Assembly: GCA_045603205.1 (NCBI GenBank)
Contig: JAZULS010000046.1
Span: forward strand, 6,971 to 70,970
DNA: 64,000 nt
Reading direction: 5' to 3'
Source: RUG11130 sp045603205
GTDB lineage: Bacteria; Bacillota; Clostridia; Oscillospirales; CAG-272
Shown: positions 42,150 to 51,205 of the stretch, in pieces
Position numbering within the stretch: the stretch's first letter is position 1
Layout: each line of letters opens with the position of its first letter
The notes under the pieces: model-generated
What the model was told of the DNA's origin: nothing
Databases searched by the model: none
Seen by the model: the letters and a program-made list of their open reading frames with translations, nothing else
Translations under genes and position numbers: made by a program

Positions 42150-44555
42150 TTATTCTTCTACGCCTACGTTCTTTAATGCCGCAAGCTGGAGAGAATATAG
42201 CTTAAAATATTCGCCTTTGGCTCGGATGAGTTCTTCGTGAGTGCCTCTTTCACAGATTTCTCCGTCCTTCAGCACTATTAACCTGTCTGCTATTCGCAAG
42301 GTAGAGAGTCGGTGGGCGATCATGATGGTAGTCTTGCCCTTGATCAGAATTTCAAGTGCATTTTGAATTTTTCGCTCGGTCTGAGTATCCATTGCAGCCG
42401 TTGCCTCATCAAGGATAAGGATGGACGGATCCTGCAGAATAGCCCGTGCAATAGATAGTCGCTGTCTTTCTCCGCCGGAAAGCTCTCTCATACCGAATCC
42501 AATACGGGTCTGATATCCGTCGGGAAGCTTTACGATGAAATCATGTGCGCCTGAAATTTTGGAAGCCTTGATAACCTCCTCAGCGGTAGCATCGGGCCTT
42601 GCATATCGGATGTTGTCAAGAATCGTTCCTACGAACAGATAAGTTTCCTGAGAAACGATAGCTATGTTTCGTCTGAGGGATGGGATCTCGATCTCACGTA
42701 TGGAATGACCGTCTATTCTGATGTCTCCGGAATCTACGTCGTACATTCTGAGAAGCAGATTGGCAAGGGTAGATTTTCCGGCTCCGGTATGGCCGACAAC
42801 ACCGAGGATCGTGCCGCCTGCTATGTCAAAATCAATATCCCGTAACACAAGTCTGGATTTGTCATAACCGAAATTAACGTCTTTGAAGGAGATGTCTCCA
42901 TCGAAACGTTCCTTATGAATCGGATTTTCCGATTCAAAAATCTCCTGTTCGGCGTCCATGACCTCAACAAGGCGGTTCATGGCATTAAGTCCCTTGGTTG
43001 CATCGTATGACATAGACACGAACTGCTGCATGGGGCTGTAGATCATTCCCGTATAGGCAGTGAAGGTTAGGAGCAAACCGTAGTCAAGTTTGTTTTGAAT
43101 TACCATCCATCCGCCGAACCCGAGTACCAAGGAGTTGCCTAATAACATCAGTATGTTGGCAAGCGGTGAGGTGAAAATATTGAATCTTGACGCTGCCATA
43201 TCCCCTTCGGCAGCCTTTTTGTTTACTGAAGTAAATCTGACAGAGCCTTCTTCTTCTTTTGCGAAAGCTTTGACGACTCTCATTCCCGAAAAAGTGTCGC
43301 TGACGAAGGCGTTCATTCTTCTGCGTCCCGCATAACTCTTTTCGTGGTACTTGTTCATTTTAGTGAACAGGAACCTTCCTACGAAGAAGATAAAAGGGAT
43401 GGTGACCAGATACATCAGAGTTAGGACTGGCTGTATGAGGAACATAATTATAACGATACAAATTATCTGTACTATGTTAATCAGGAAGTAGGGAATACCG
43501 TTTGAGAAAAACCAATGTATGGTTCCGGCATCCTGATTAACCTGCGTCATTAAAGCTCCCGTCTGTTTGTCGGTGAAATATCTCAGCGACAGACGCTCGA
43601 TAGAAGCAAAAATAACGTTTTTCAAATCATACTGCAACTTAGATGCTATTCTTGAGCTGACGATATGATTGACTATTGAAACGAGGGTGGAAAGAAGGCG
43701 GGTGCCGATGATAAGTGATAAAACGAGTATTAGCTGTCCGTAGAATTTGCCGGCTTCATTCAGAACCTCGTCATAGAAGAATCCTGAGCTTATGTATGGG
43801 GTCAGAATTCCGAGAGCTGATGTGGACAGTAGTATAAGAATAGATAGGATGACTTCTTTTTTATACTTAACAACAAAACTGAGGATGCGTTTTATTATTT
43901 TTCCCTTGTCCATGCAGTTTGTGCAAATCCGTCTTGCAGGATCCGAATATTTTTTGTTGCACTTAGGGCAGTAAAGGGGACCCTTAGGGCTCATTTTACC
44001 GTCTTCTCCGACTTTTCCGTGAAGGTGAGGCGGCATGCTACCGTGGAAACCGTGAGGCGGATGCGTCATGGCAGATTCTTTTGTTGCCTCATCTTTTGCT
44101 TCGAGATTCATTTCGTGGGACAGCCGTGAAAGCTCGGATTTCGTAGAGTTTGTAGCCATAACGAGAAGCTTGTCTTCACCTGTGGAAGTGGAACCTACGA
44201 TAGCCGCGCTGTAGTTGAATTCTTCATAAGAAAATTTGCTGAAATCAGACAAAGAATATTCCTGAAAATCACTTTCTTTAAAGGTTTCAACTGCTTTTTG
44301 ACGCCTGAAAAGCGTTTTCTTTTCTGAAGTAATGCCCAATGCACCCGTTATAACGTAAAGGGTAGATTTCGTGAGTACACAAACCGTGTCGCATCGCATA
44401 TTCTCAACGCTTAGATCAGTCAGTCCGTGAGCTATGACCTCGTCGGCATTGATTTCGTGAGAATTGAGAATATCACGAAGGTAAGGCGGCATAGGTGTCG
44501 CCTCTTTTATTGGAGGATGAGGAAAACTTTCCTCGTGTTTGATGCCTTTTTCCAT
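42150..44555 (-). CDS. ABC exporter with long N-terminal extension and zinc ribbon (first gene of module)
   Basis: An 801-residue ABC half-transporter. Residues 1-190 are a soluble extension with a His/Pro-rich stretch (about 164-180). A zinc ribbon follows (Cys 196, 199, 211, 214, CPKCNKKY then CTNC). The six-helix exporter domain and an intact ATPase come next: GHTGAGKSTL, ELSGGERQRLSIARAIL, ILILDEATAAMD. The start is ATG 44555 behind AAGGAGG; a longer frame to 44600 lacks support. It is the first gene of a minus-strand operon with DUF1854 and a second exporter. Both ATPases are consensus, unlike the degenerate pair at 51.6-55.1 kb. Confidence 0.87.
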   Translation of the reverse strand: MEKGIKHEESFPHPPIKEATPMPPYLRDILNSHEINADEVIAHGLTDLSVENMRCDTVCVLTKSTLYVITGALGITSEKKTLFRRQKAVETFKESDFQEYSLSDFSKFSYEEFNYSAAIVGSTSTGEDKLLVMATNSTKSELSRLSHEMNLEAKDEATKESAMTHPPHGFHGSMPPHLHGKVGEDGKMSPKGPLYCPKCNKKYSDPARRICTNCMDKGKIIKRILSFVVKYKKEVILSILILLSTSALGILTPYISSGFFYDEVLNEAGKFYGQLILVLSLIIGTRLLSTLVSIVNHIVSSRIASKLQYDLKNVIFASIERLSLRYFTDKQTGALMTQVNQDAGTIHWFFSNGIPYFLINIVQIICIVIIMFLIQPVLTLMYLVTIPFIFFVGRFLFTKMNKYHEKSYAGRRRMNAFVSDTFSGMRVVKAFAKEEEGSVRFTSVNKKAAEGDMAASRFNIFTSPLANILMLLGNSLVLGFGGWMVIQNKLDYGLLLTFTAYTGMIYSPMQQFVSMSYDATKGLNAMNRLVEVMDAEQEIFESENPIHKERFDGDISFKDVNFGYDKSRLVLRDIDFDIAGGTILGVVGHTGAGKSTLANLLLRMYDVDSGDIRIDGHSIREIEIPSLRRNIAIVSQETYLFVGTILDNIRYARPDATAEEVIKASKISGAHDFIVKLPDGYQTRIGFGMRELSGGERQRLSIARAILQDPSILILDEATAAMDTQTERKIQNALEILIKGKTTIMIAHRLSTLRIADRLIVLKDGEICERGTHEELIRAKGEYFKLYSLQLAALKNVGVEE

Positions 44556-44775
44556 TATTAAGTCTTTCCTCCTTGAAAAATTTATCGCAAAAATATACAT
44601 TATAATTTTAACATTATCTATATCTTAAATCAAGATATAAACTTGAATTTTTAATAATTGGAGTGTATGGAGCGGACTTGTTCATCTTCCCTTGAATAAG
44701 TTGATTCAAGAGACAATATAATTACCATAGAGCCACCGTGAAATCGAAATAAATACATAACGGAGATTTGATAAA

Positions 44776-45960
44776 ATGAAGAAAGCTTTAATATTTCTGT
44801 TGATTACGACCATCTTGACTTTATATTTGACCGTGTCTGTCAGTGCAGATATGGCAACTTCGGTTCAGACAAGCGGGGAAGTGTCAGAACCTGTAAACGC
44901 TGAGCTTAGCATAACGGCAAAAAGCGCTATACTTATGGACTACAACACGGGAACAGTACTTTTTGAGAAAAACTCCACGGAATCTCTGCCCCCTGCGTCA
45001 GTCACAAAGGTTATGACTCTTCTTCTTGTAATGGAAGCAATAGAGAAGGGGCAAATACACCTTGAAGATGATATTACCGTCAGCGAGTATGCCGCAGGAA
45101 TGGGAGGCTCTCAGATATTTCTTGAAGCGGGAGAACAAATGAAAGCTGAGGATATGATAAAAAGTATCGTTATCGCCTCGGCAAACGACGCGGCTGTCGC
45201 TATGGCTGAGGCAGTAGCGGGGAGTGAAGCATCTTTTGTTGCCTTGATGAATGAGAGAGCAAAAAGCCTTGGTATGGATAGCACCAATTTTGAAAACGTA
45301 ACCGGGCTTGACGACGATACAGTAAACCACGTGACCAGTGCCCTGGATATTGCGCTTATGTCGAGAGAGCTGATGAGGCATGAGAAAATATTCGAGTTCT
45401 CCACCAAGTGGATGGAGTCCGTCAGAAACGGGGAATTCGGACTTACTAACACAAACCGTCTTATAAGATTCTATAACGGTGCCACGGGGCTGAAAACAGG
45501 CTCCACGGCCAAGGCGAAATTCTGTATCAGCGCAACGGCAGAGCGAGAGGGACTTCACCTTATAGCGGTCATCATGGGAGCAGAGAACAGAGATATAAGG
45601 AACGCCGAAGCCGCCGCACTTCTCGACTATGGTTTTGCTAAATATTCTGTTTATTCTGCCGAAGGAGGGACTTGCGGTACCACCTATGTCAAATCCGGAA
45701 CTGTTAATTCAGTCGAAGGATATACGGATCCATTTCAGATTTTACTTGGTCGGGGAGAAGCTCCAAAGGTCACAACCGAGGTGACATTTGACCCCGAGAT
45801 CAAGGCGCCGATTGCCGAAGGACAGCGCATCGGGATCTGCCGTTATCTGCTTGACGGGGAGTGCATTGGCGAGAGTGAGATCAAGGCATGCTTGGAAGTT
45901 CCGAAAATCGGTTTTTTTGAACTGTTTTCCCGAATTTTAGCATCTTATTTATTAAAATAA
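44776..45960 (+). CDS. dacF: D-alanyl-D-alanine carboxypeptidase (DacF/PBP5-like)
   Basis: A 394-residue penicillin-binding protein that trims peptidoglycan stem peptides. It has a signal peptide (residues 1-24, cleavage after VSA), then the serine-protease-like domain: Ser75-Val-Thr-Lys78 in PPASVTKVMT, SANDAAVAMAE (SxN near 135) and GLKTGST (KTG near 240). A C-terminal PBP5-like beta domain and a short hydrophobic end (FFELFSRILASYLLK) probably anchor it at the membrane outer face. GGAG precedes the start. The 220-bp upstream gap, divergent from the ABC operon, holds an inverted repeat CTTGAAT/ATTCAAG (44691-44710). Confidence 0.93.
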   Translation: MKKALIFLLITTILTLYLTVSVSADMATSVQTSGEVSEPVNAELSITAKSAILMDYNTGTVLFEKNSTESLPPASVTKVMTLLLVMEAIEKGQIHLEDDITVSEYAAGMGGSQIFLEAGEQMKAEDMIKSIVIASANDAAVAMAEAVAGSEASFVALMNERAKSLGMDSTNFENVTGLDDDTVNHVTSALDIALMSRELMRHEKIFEFSTKWMESVRNGEFGLTNTNRLIRFYNGATGLKTGSTAKAKFCISATAEREGLHLIAVIMGAENRDIRNAEAAALLDYGFAKYSVYSAEGGTCGTTYVKSGTVNSVEGYTDPFQILLGRGEAPKVTTEVTFDPEIKAPIAEGQRIGICRYLLDGECIGESEIKACLEVPKIGFFELFSRILASYLLK

Positions 45961-45982
45961 GATAAAAATAATCAAATTCCTA

Positions 45983-46011
45983 TTGAAAATTAATACGAAA
46001 TGTTGTATTAT
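45983..46011 (+). promoter_or_regulatory. Sigma-A promoter for pgi
   Basis: TTGAAA (45983-45988), 17 bp, TATTAT (46006-46011), in an AT-rich stretch. Confidence 0.6.
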
Positions 46012-46017
46012 ATAATA

Positions 46018-46117
46018 TATAACATATAGGAAGACCGGAGTTGTGGCGCACCGCAAATTTTAGCTCCGGAGACTATCGGGCGGCAGCAACCTTTAGTCAT
46101 GGAAAGCAAAGGAAACA
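46018..46117 (+). ncRNA. Structured 5' leader of pgi, identity unknown
   Basis: Two helices can form. CCGGAG/CTCCGG (46035-46040 with 46064-46069) encloses TGTGG/CCGCA (46042-46046 with 46051-46055). GACTA/TAGTC (46071-46075 with 46094-46098) encloses a GGGCGGCAGCAACC segment. It does not match SAM, glmS, ZTP or other riboswitches I know. No T-run is seen, so any control would be translational. Confidence 0.4.
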
Positions 46118-47467
46118 ATGGCATTAAGACTCAACACTAACTATCTTAAAGACTTTATCTCTCTTGAAGAGGGTAGCAGTGAGCTTGAAAAGATCTCTCA
46201 CATCGCTTCTTCTTCTCTGGAACTCGTACGTACAAAGAGTGGCGCAGGCAACGCGTTCCTCGGATGGCACGATCTCCCCGTAGACTACGACAAGGAAGAG
46301 TTTGCAAGAATTCTTGACGCATCCGAGCGTATCAAGAAGTCCTGCGATGTTTTCGTAGTTATCGGTATCGGCGGCTCCTACCTCGGTGCAAGAGCAGCGA
46401 TCGAGTTCGTAAAGTCTCCTTACTATAATAATCTCAAAAAGGATACTCCCGACGTATACTTTGCAGGTAACAGCATCAGTTCCTCAGCTCTTGCTGACCT
46501 TATGAGTATCTGTGAGGGACGTGACGTTTGTGTAAACGTTATCTCTAAGTCCGGCACAACAACGGAGCCTGCAGTAACCTTCAGAATCTTCAGAAAAATG
46601 CTCGAGGATAAGTACGGTGTTGAGGGCGCAAGAGAAAGAATCTTCGTTACAACTGACCGACAGCGCGGTAAGCTCAAGGAATTCTCCACCGATAGAGGAT
46701 ATGAAACATTCGTAGTTCCGGATGATATCGGCGGACGTTTCTCCGTTCTTACAGCAGTAGGTCTTCTCCCCATCGCAGTTGCGGGAATCGATGTTTGCGA
46801 AATGATGAAGGGCGCTGCTGACGCAAGAGAAGAGTACCTCTCTGATGACGTCAACGCTAACAACGCAGTAGTTTACGCAGCACTTCGTAACGTAATGTAC
46901 AATAAGGGAAAGTCCATGGAGATCCTCGTTTCCTACGAGCCCGCTCTTCAGATGTTCTGTGAGTGGTGGAAGCAGCTCTACGGTGAGTCTGAGGGTAAGG
47001 ATAACAAGGGTCTGTTCCCCGCAAGCGTTATCTGCTCTACCGATCTTCACTCTCTCGGTCAGTACATACAGGAAGGTCAGAGATCCATGTTTGAAACTGT
47101 CATCAGCTTTGACAATTCAAACGATACCGTTGTGATCCCCGATGACCCCAACAACATCGACGGACTCAACTTCCTCTCCGGACGCGATCTCCACTTCGTA
47201 AACTCCATGGCTATGAAGGGTACGCTTCTTGCACATAACGACGGCGGTGTTCCGAACATCGTTATCGAGCTCACTGACAGAAGCGCGCACACATTCGGTC
47301 AGCTCGTATACTTCTTCGAGCTTGCTTGTGCAGTTTCCGGCTACATGCTCGGCGTAAATCCCTTCGACCAGCCCGGTGTTGAGGCTTACAAGAAGAATAT
47401 GTACGCTCTTCTCGGCAAGCCCGGCTATGAAAAAGAAAAAGAGGCTCTTGAAGCCAGAATTAAATAA
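46118..47467 (+). CDS. pgi: Glucose-6-phosphate isomerase
   Basis: Interconverts glucose-6-phosphate and fructose-6-phosphate in glycolysis. The 449-residue length is that of Gram-positive PGI. Motifs are VIGIGGSYLGARAAIEF, NVISKSGTTTEPAVTFR (phosphate-binding loop), GRFSVLTAVGLLPIAVAG and a C-terminal NPFDQPGVEAYKKNMYALL. AAAGGA precedes the ATG. It has its own promoter and a structured leader, and is followed 19 bp later by a small P-loop protein gene. Confidence 0.97.
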   Translation: MALRLNTNYLKDFISLEEGSSELEKISHIASSSLELVRTKSGAGNAFLGWHDLPVDYDKEEFARILDASERIKKSCDVFVVIGIGGSYLGARAAIEFVKSPYYNNLKKDTPDVYFAGNSISSSALADLMSICEGRDVCVNVISKSGTTTEPAVTFRIFRKMLEDKYGVEGARERIFVTTDRQRGKLKEFSTDRGYETFVVPDDIGGRFSVLTAVGLLPIAVAGIDVCEMMKGAADAREEYLSDDVNANNAVVYAALRNVMYNKGKSMEILVSYEPALQMFCEWWKQLYGESEGKDNKGLFPASVICSTDLHSLGQYIQEGQRSMFETVISFDNSNDTVVIPDDPNNIDGLNFLSGRDLHFVNSMAMKGTLLAHNDGGVPNIVIELTDRSAHTFGQLVYFFELACAVSGYMLGVNPFDQPGVEAYKKNMYALLGKPGYEKEKEALEARIK

Positions 47468-47486
47468 AACACAGGAGGACTCCACT

Positions 47487-47897
47487 ATGTTAAAACTCAT
47501 TATCGGCGCAAAAGGTACCGGAAAGACCAAGACCTTGATCGAACTCGTTAACGGTGCTCTCAATGATACAAACGGTGCTGTTGTTTGTATTGAAAAGGGT
47601 GACAAGCTTAAGTTCGACATTAGCTACCGTTGCCGTCTTATAGATACAGATGAGTACAAGGTAACTAATAATGCAGAGGCTCTTTACGGCTTCGTAGCAG
47701 GTATCCTTGCAAGTAACCATGACGTTTCCGATCTCTTTATCGACTCTGCTCTTAAGATCTGCGGAAACGACCAGGCTACATTCGATGCATTCCTCGCAAA
47801 GGTAGACGCTCTCGTTACTAAGGAAAATGTTAAGTGCGTAATGACCTCTTCTCTCCCTGTTGAAGAAGCAACAGAAGCTGAGAAGAAGTACCTCTGA
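47487..47897 (+). CDS. Small P-loop protein of unknown function
   Basis: A 136-residue protein with an N-terminal Walker A (IIGAKGTGKTKTLIELV, residues about 5-21) and a DLFIDSALKICG segment that may serve as Walker B. It is much smaller than normal ATPases. Clostridial relatives are sometimes named 'PilT' in databases, which I do not accept from this sequence. AGGAGG precedes ATG 47487; the frame is open further up inside pgi without support. It is probably co-transcribed with pgi, and a terminator follows. Confidence 0.8.
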   Translation: MLKLIIGAKGTGKTKTLIELVNGALNDTNGAVVCIEKGDKLKFDISYRCRLIDTDEYKVTNNAEALYGFVAGILASNHDVSDLFIDSALKICGNDQATFDAFLAKVDALVTKENVKCVMTSSLPVEEATEAEKKYL

Positions 47898-47920
47898 TTT
47901 CTAAGGAACACAGACAAAGA

Positions 47921-47963
47921 GAAAGCTGTATTGACTCCGAACGTCGATACAGCTTTCTTATTT
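47921..47963 (+). terminator. Terminator of the pgi unit
   Basis: AGAAAGCTGTAT (47921-47932) pairs with ATACAGCTTTCT (47948-47959), followed by TATTT. Confidence 0.85.
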
Positions 47964-47983
47964 CGCAAAAATTTAGTTGTGAC

Positions 47984-48019
47984 AAAAAATCCCGTGAGAA
48001 GAAAAACTCACGGGATTTT
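47984..48019 (-). terminator. Terminator of ileS (bidirectional)
   Basis: AAAATCCCGTGAG (47986-47998) pairs with CTCACGGGATTTT (48007-48019). On the minus strand it lies 15 bp past the ileS stop, with a T-run. Confidence 0.88.
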
Positions 48020-48034
48020 GTACGTTTTAATACT

Positions 48035-51000
48035 TTACGCTCTTTCGAGGTAGATTTTGATGGACTCGCCGTTGATGTCCCAATCCTTGGCACCTTCGGG
48101 AAGTTCACTTGTTACAGTGTACTCAACACCGAGAACCGCAGGAAGGATCTTGTCAGCGTGAAGCTCGAAGATCTCACGTACTCTGTTGCTGGGATCAACA
48201 AAGATCTTGATCTTGTCGGTCACAACGAAGTCAGAGTCCTTACGCATGGTCTGGATCTTGGATATAATCTCACGAACAAAGCCTTCGTCGATAAGCTCAG
48301 GAGTGAGAGTGATGTCGAGAGCAACTGTGGTATCGCCTTCAGCAACGCAGTAGTAGCCTTCCTTCTGAGTTACGTCAATGAGGAGATCCTCGGGAGTAAG
48401 CTCTACGATGTTTCCGTCAAAGTCGAAGGTGATCTTTCCGTTAGCATCAAGCTCGCGCTTAGCAGCGTTTCCGTCAAGATTTTCGGGAGCGAGAGCTGCT
48501 CTGATTTTACCGAGGAACTTGCCGTACTTGGGACCTACAGTTCTGAGCTGAGGCTTGAAATTGTAGGTAGAGAACTCAGAAGCGTCGGTTACAAACGCAA
48601 CAGACTTAAGGTTAAGCTCGTCTCTGATGATGTCGGTGAAGAACTCATCAAGAGAATCACTGCTTCTAACGTACATAGCCGCAAGAGGCTGACGGTTCTT
48701 GACGTTTGCACCGTTTCTTGCACTTCTGCCCATTACAACAACGTCAACGACAGTCTTCATGTTGCGCTCGAGGTCAACGTCGATCTTAGCTTCATCGCAC
48801 TCGGGGAAGGAGCAAAGGTGGATGGACTCGGGAGCATTTTCGTCAACTGTGCAAACGAGGTTCTGATAAATATCCTCTGTCATGAAGGGAATCATGGGAG
48901 CGGACGCCTTTGCGATGGTTACAAGACAGGTGTAGAGAGTCATGTAAGCTGCAGCCTTGTCCTCAGGCATACCCTGTACCCAGAAACGCTCACGGCAACG
49001 GCGAACGTACCAGTTGGAAAGCTCGTCAACGAACTCGTAAAGAGCCTTTGCAGTCTCGGGGATCTTGTATTCAGCGAGATACTTGTCAGCCATCTTAACG
49101 GTGGTGTTAAGACGGGAGATAATGTACTTGTCCATTACAGACAGAGGCAGAGAGTCAAGGTCGTACTTGGTAGGATCGAAGGAGTCGATCTCAGCGTAGA
49201 GTACCCAGAACGCATAGGTGTTCCAAAGAGTGCCCATGAACTTTCTCTGACCCTCGGTTACAGTCTTGCCGCTGAACTTGGAGGGAAGCCACGGAGCAGA
49301 GTTGGTGTAGAAGTACCATCTGATAGCGTCAGCACCGTAGGTCTGGAGCGCATCGAAGGGGTCAACAGCGTTGCCCTTGGACTTGGACATCTTCTGACCG
49401 TGCTCGTCCTGAACGTGACCGAGAACGATTACGTTCTTGTAGGGGGCCTTGTTGAACAGAAGTGTGGAGATCGCCATAAGTGAGTAGAACCAACCTCTTG
49501 TCTGGTCAACAGCCTCGGAAATGAAGTCAGCAGGGAACTGAGCCTCAAAGAGATCCTTGTTCTCGAAGGGATAGTGGTGCTGAGCAAAGGGCATGGAGCC
49601 GGAGTCGAACCAACAGTCGATAACCTCGGGAACGCGGTGCATTTCGCCGCCACACTCGGGACACTTAATGGTGACCTCATCAATGTAAGGACGGTGAAGC
49701 TCAATATTCTCAGGGCAGTTGTCGCTCATACTCTTCAGCTCTTCGATACTGCCGATGCTGTGTCTGTGACCGCAGGAGCATTCCCAGATGTTAAGAGGAG
49801 TACCCCAGTATCTGTTACGGGAGATAGCCCAGTCCTGAACGTTTTCAAGCCAGTCGCCGAATCTGCCCTTACCGATGGATTCGGGGATCCAGTTTACAGT
49901 GTTGTTGTTGCGTACAAGATCGTCCTTAACGTCGGTCATCTTGATGTACCAGGACTCACGAGCGTAGTAGATCAGAGGAGTGTCACATCTCCAACAGTGA
50001 GGATATGAGTGTTCAAATGCAGGAGCGGAGAAGAGAAGTCCTCTTTCTCTAAGATTTTTGAGAACTTCAGGGTCAGCGTCCTTGCAGAAGGTACCAGCCC
50101 AAAGAGTTTCCTTAGTCATCTCACCTTTGGAGTCAACCAGCTGAACGAAGGGAAGACCGTAAGCTCTGCCTACCTTAGAGTCATCATCACCGAAGGCGGG
50201 AGCGATGTGAACTACGCCTGTACCGTCGGTAAGAGTAACGTAGTTGTCACAAGTAACGAACCAACACTTTTCCTTGGGGGAAACAAAGTCGAAGAGAGGC
50301 TCGTATTCCATGTACTCGAGATCGCGACCAACGTAGGTCTCGAGAACGGTGTAGTCCTCACCAAGGTGCTTAGGAGCAAGAGCCTCAGCAAGAATGTAAG
50401 TTTCCTCACCTGCCTTGACCTTAACGTAGGTTTCGGAGGGGTTTACGCAAAGTGCAACGTTGGAGGGAAGAGTCCAGGGGGTGGTGGTCCATGCGAGAAT
50501 GTACGCATCCTGACCCTTTACCTTAAACTTAGCGATAGCGGAGCGTTCCTTAACGTCCTTATATCCCTGAGCAACCTCTTGGGCGGAAAGGGGAGTTCCA
50601 CATCTGGGGCAGTAGGGAACGATCTTGAAGCCCTTGTAAAGAAGACCCTTATCGTAGATCTGCTTGAGAGCCCACCATTCACTTTCGATGAAGTTGTTGT
50701 CGTAGGTTACGTATGGGTTTTCCATATCAGCCCAGAAGCCGACAGTTTCAGAGAAGTCCTCCCACATACCCTTGTACTTCCAAACGGATTCCTTACACTT
50801 GTCGATAAAAGGCGCAAGTCCGTATTCCTCGATCTGCTCCTTGCCGTCAAGGCCGAGAAGCTTTTCAACCTCGATCTCTACGGGAAGACCGTGAGTGTCC
50901 CAGCCTGCTTTTCTCGGCACGTTAGCACCCTTCATCGTGTGATAACGGGGGATCATATCCTTGATAACGCGGGTCAGAACGTGACCGATGTGAGGCTTGC

Positions 51001-51154
51001 CGTTCGCGGTCGGAGGACCGTCGTAGAAGGTGTATGCAGGGCGGGTCTCGCCCATATTCATACTCTTTTCGAAGATCTTGTTCTCATTCCAGAACTTGAG
51101 CACTTCGCGTTCTCTGTCCACGAAGTTGAGATTAGTAGAAACCTTTCTGTACAT
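48035..51154 (-). CDS. ileS: Isoleucyl-tRNA synthetase, long IleRS2 type
   Basis: Charges tRNA-Ile. The 1039-residue class I synthetase has HIGH in ANGKPHIGHVLTRVIKD, the CP1 editing domain (YILAWTTTPWTLPSNVALC) and the zinc site CPRCGTPL. KMSKS lies in GQKMSKSKGNAVDP, followed by an anticodon-binding domain and a long C-terminal tail. Length and motif variants place it in the eukaryote-like IleRS2 group rather than the ~920-residue IleRS1 group; IleRS2 enzymes are generally insensitive to mupirocin. It is expressed from its own minus-strand promoter through an Ile-specific T-box and ends at a bidirectional terminator. Confidence 0.96.
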   Translation of the reverse strand: MYRKVSTNLNFVDREREVLKFWNENKIFEKSMNMGETRPAYTFYDGPPTANGKPHIGHVLTRVIKDMIPRYHTMKGANVPRKAGWDTHGLPVEIEVEKLLGLDGKEQIEEYGLAPFIDKCKESVWKYKGMWEDFSETVGFWADMENPYVTYDNNFIESEWWALKQIYDKGLLYKGFKIVPYCPRCGTPLSAQEVAQGYKDVKERSAIAKFKVKGQDAYILAWTTTPWTLPSNVALCVNPSETYVKVKAGEETYILAEALAPKHLGEDYTVLETYVGRDLEYMEYEPLFDFVSPKEKCWFVTCDNYVTLTDGTGVVHIAPAFGDDDSKVGRAYGLPFVQLVDSKGEMTKETLWAGTFCKDADPEVLKNLRERGLLFSAPAFEHSYPHCWRCDTPLIYYARESWYIKMTDVKDDLVRNNNTVNWIPESIGKGRFGDWLENVQDWAISRNRYWGTPLNIWECSCGHRHSIGSIEELKSMSDNCPENIELHRPYIDEVTIKCPECGGEMHRVPEVIDCWFDSGSMPFAQHHYPFENKDLFEAQFPADFISEAVDQTRGWFYSLMAISTLLFNKAPYKNVIVLGHVQDEHGQKMSKSKGNAVDPFDALQTYGADAIRWYFYTNSAPWLPSKFSGKTVTEGQRKFMGTLWNTYAFWVLYAEIDSFDPTKYDLDSLPLSVMDKYIISRLNTTVKMADKYLAEYKIPETAKALYEFVDELSNWYVRRCRERFWVQGMPEDKAAAYMTLYTCLVTIAKASAPMIPFMTEDIYQNLVCTVDENAPESIHLCSFPECDEAKIDVDLERNMKTVVDVVVMGRSARNGANVKNRQPLAAMYVRSSDSLDEFFTDIIRDELNLKSVAFVTDASEFSTYNFKPQLRTVGPKYGKFLGKIRAALAPENLDGNAAKRELDANGKITFDFDGNIVELTPEDLLIDVTQKEGYYCVAEGDTTVALDITLTPELIDEGFVREIISKIQTMRKDSDFVVTDKIKIFVDPSNRVREIFELHADKILPAVLGVEYTVTSELPEGAKDWDINGESIKIYLERA

Positions 51155-51205
51155 TTTCTCACCGTTCCTTTTGTATTTTTAACTTAATTTTTTGTGTGAA
51201 AAAAG

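Noticed and set aside
46018..46117. SAM-I type riboswitch before pgi
   Set aside because: GGCGGCAGCAACC is only loosely like the SAM-I core; the remaining conserved segments and the terminator are missing.
48158..51187. Long plus-strand frames (441 and 392 codons) opposite ileS
   Set aside because: ileS on the minus strand is complete with all synthetase motifs; the plus-strand frames are low-information antisense readings.
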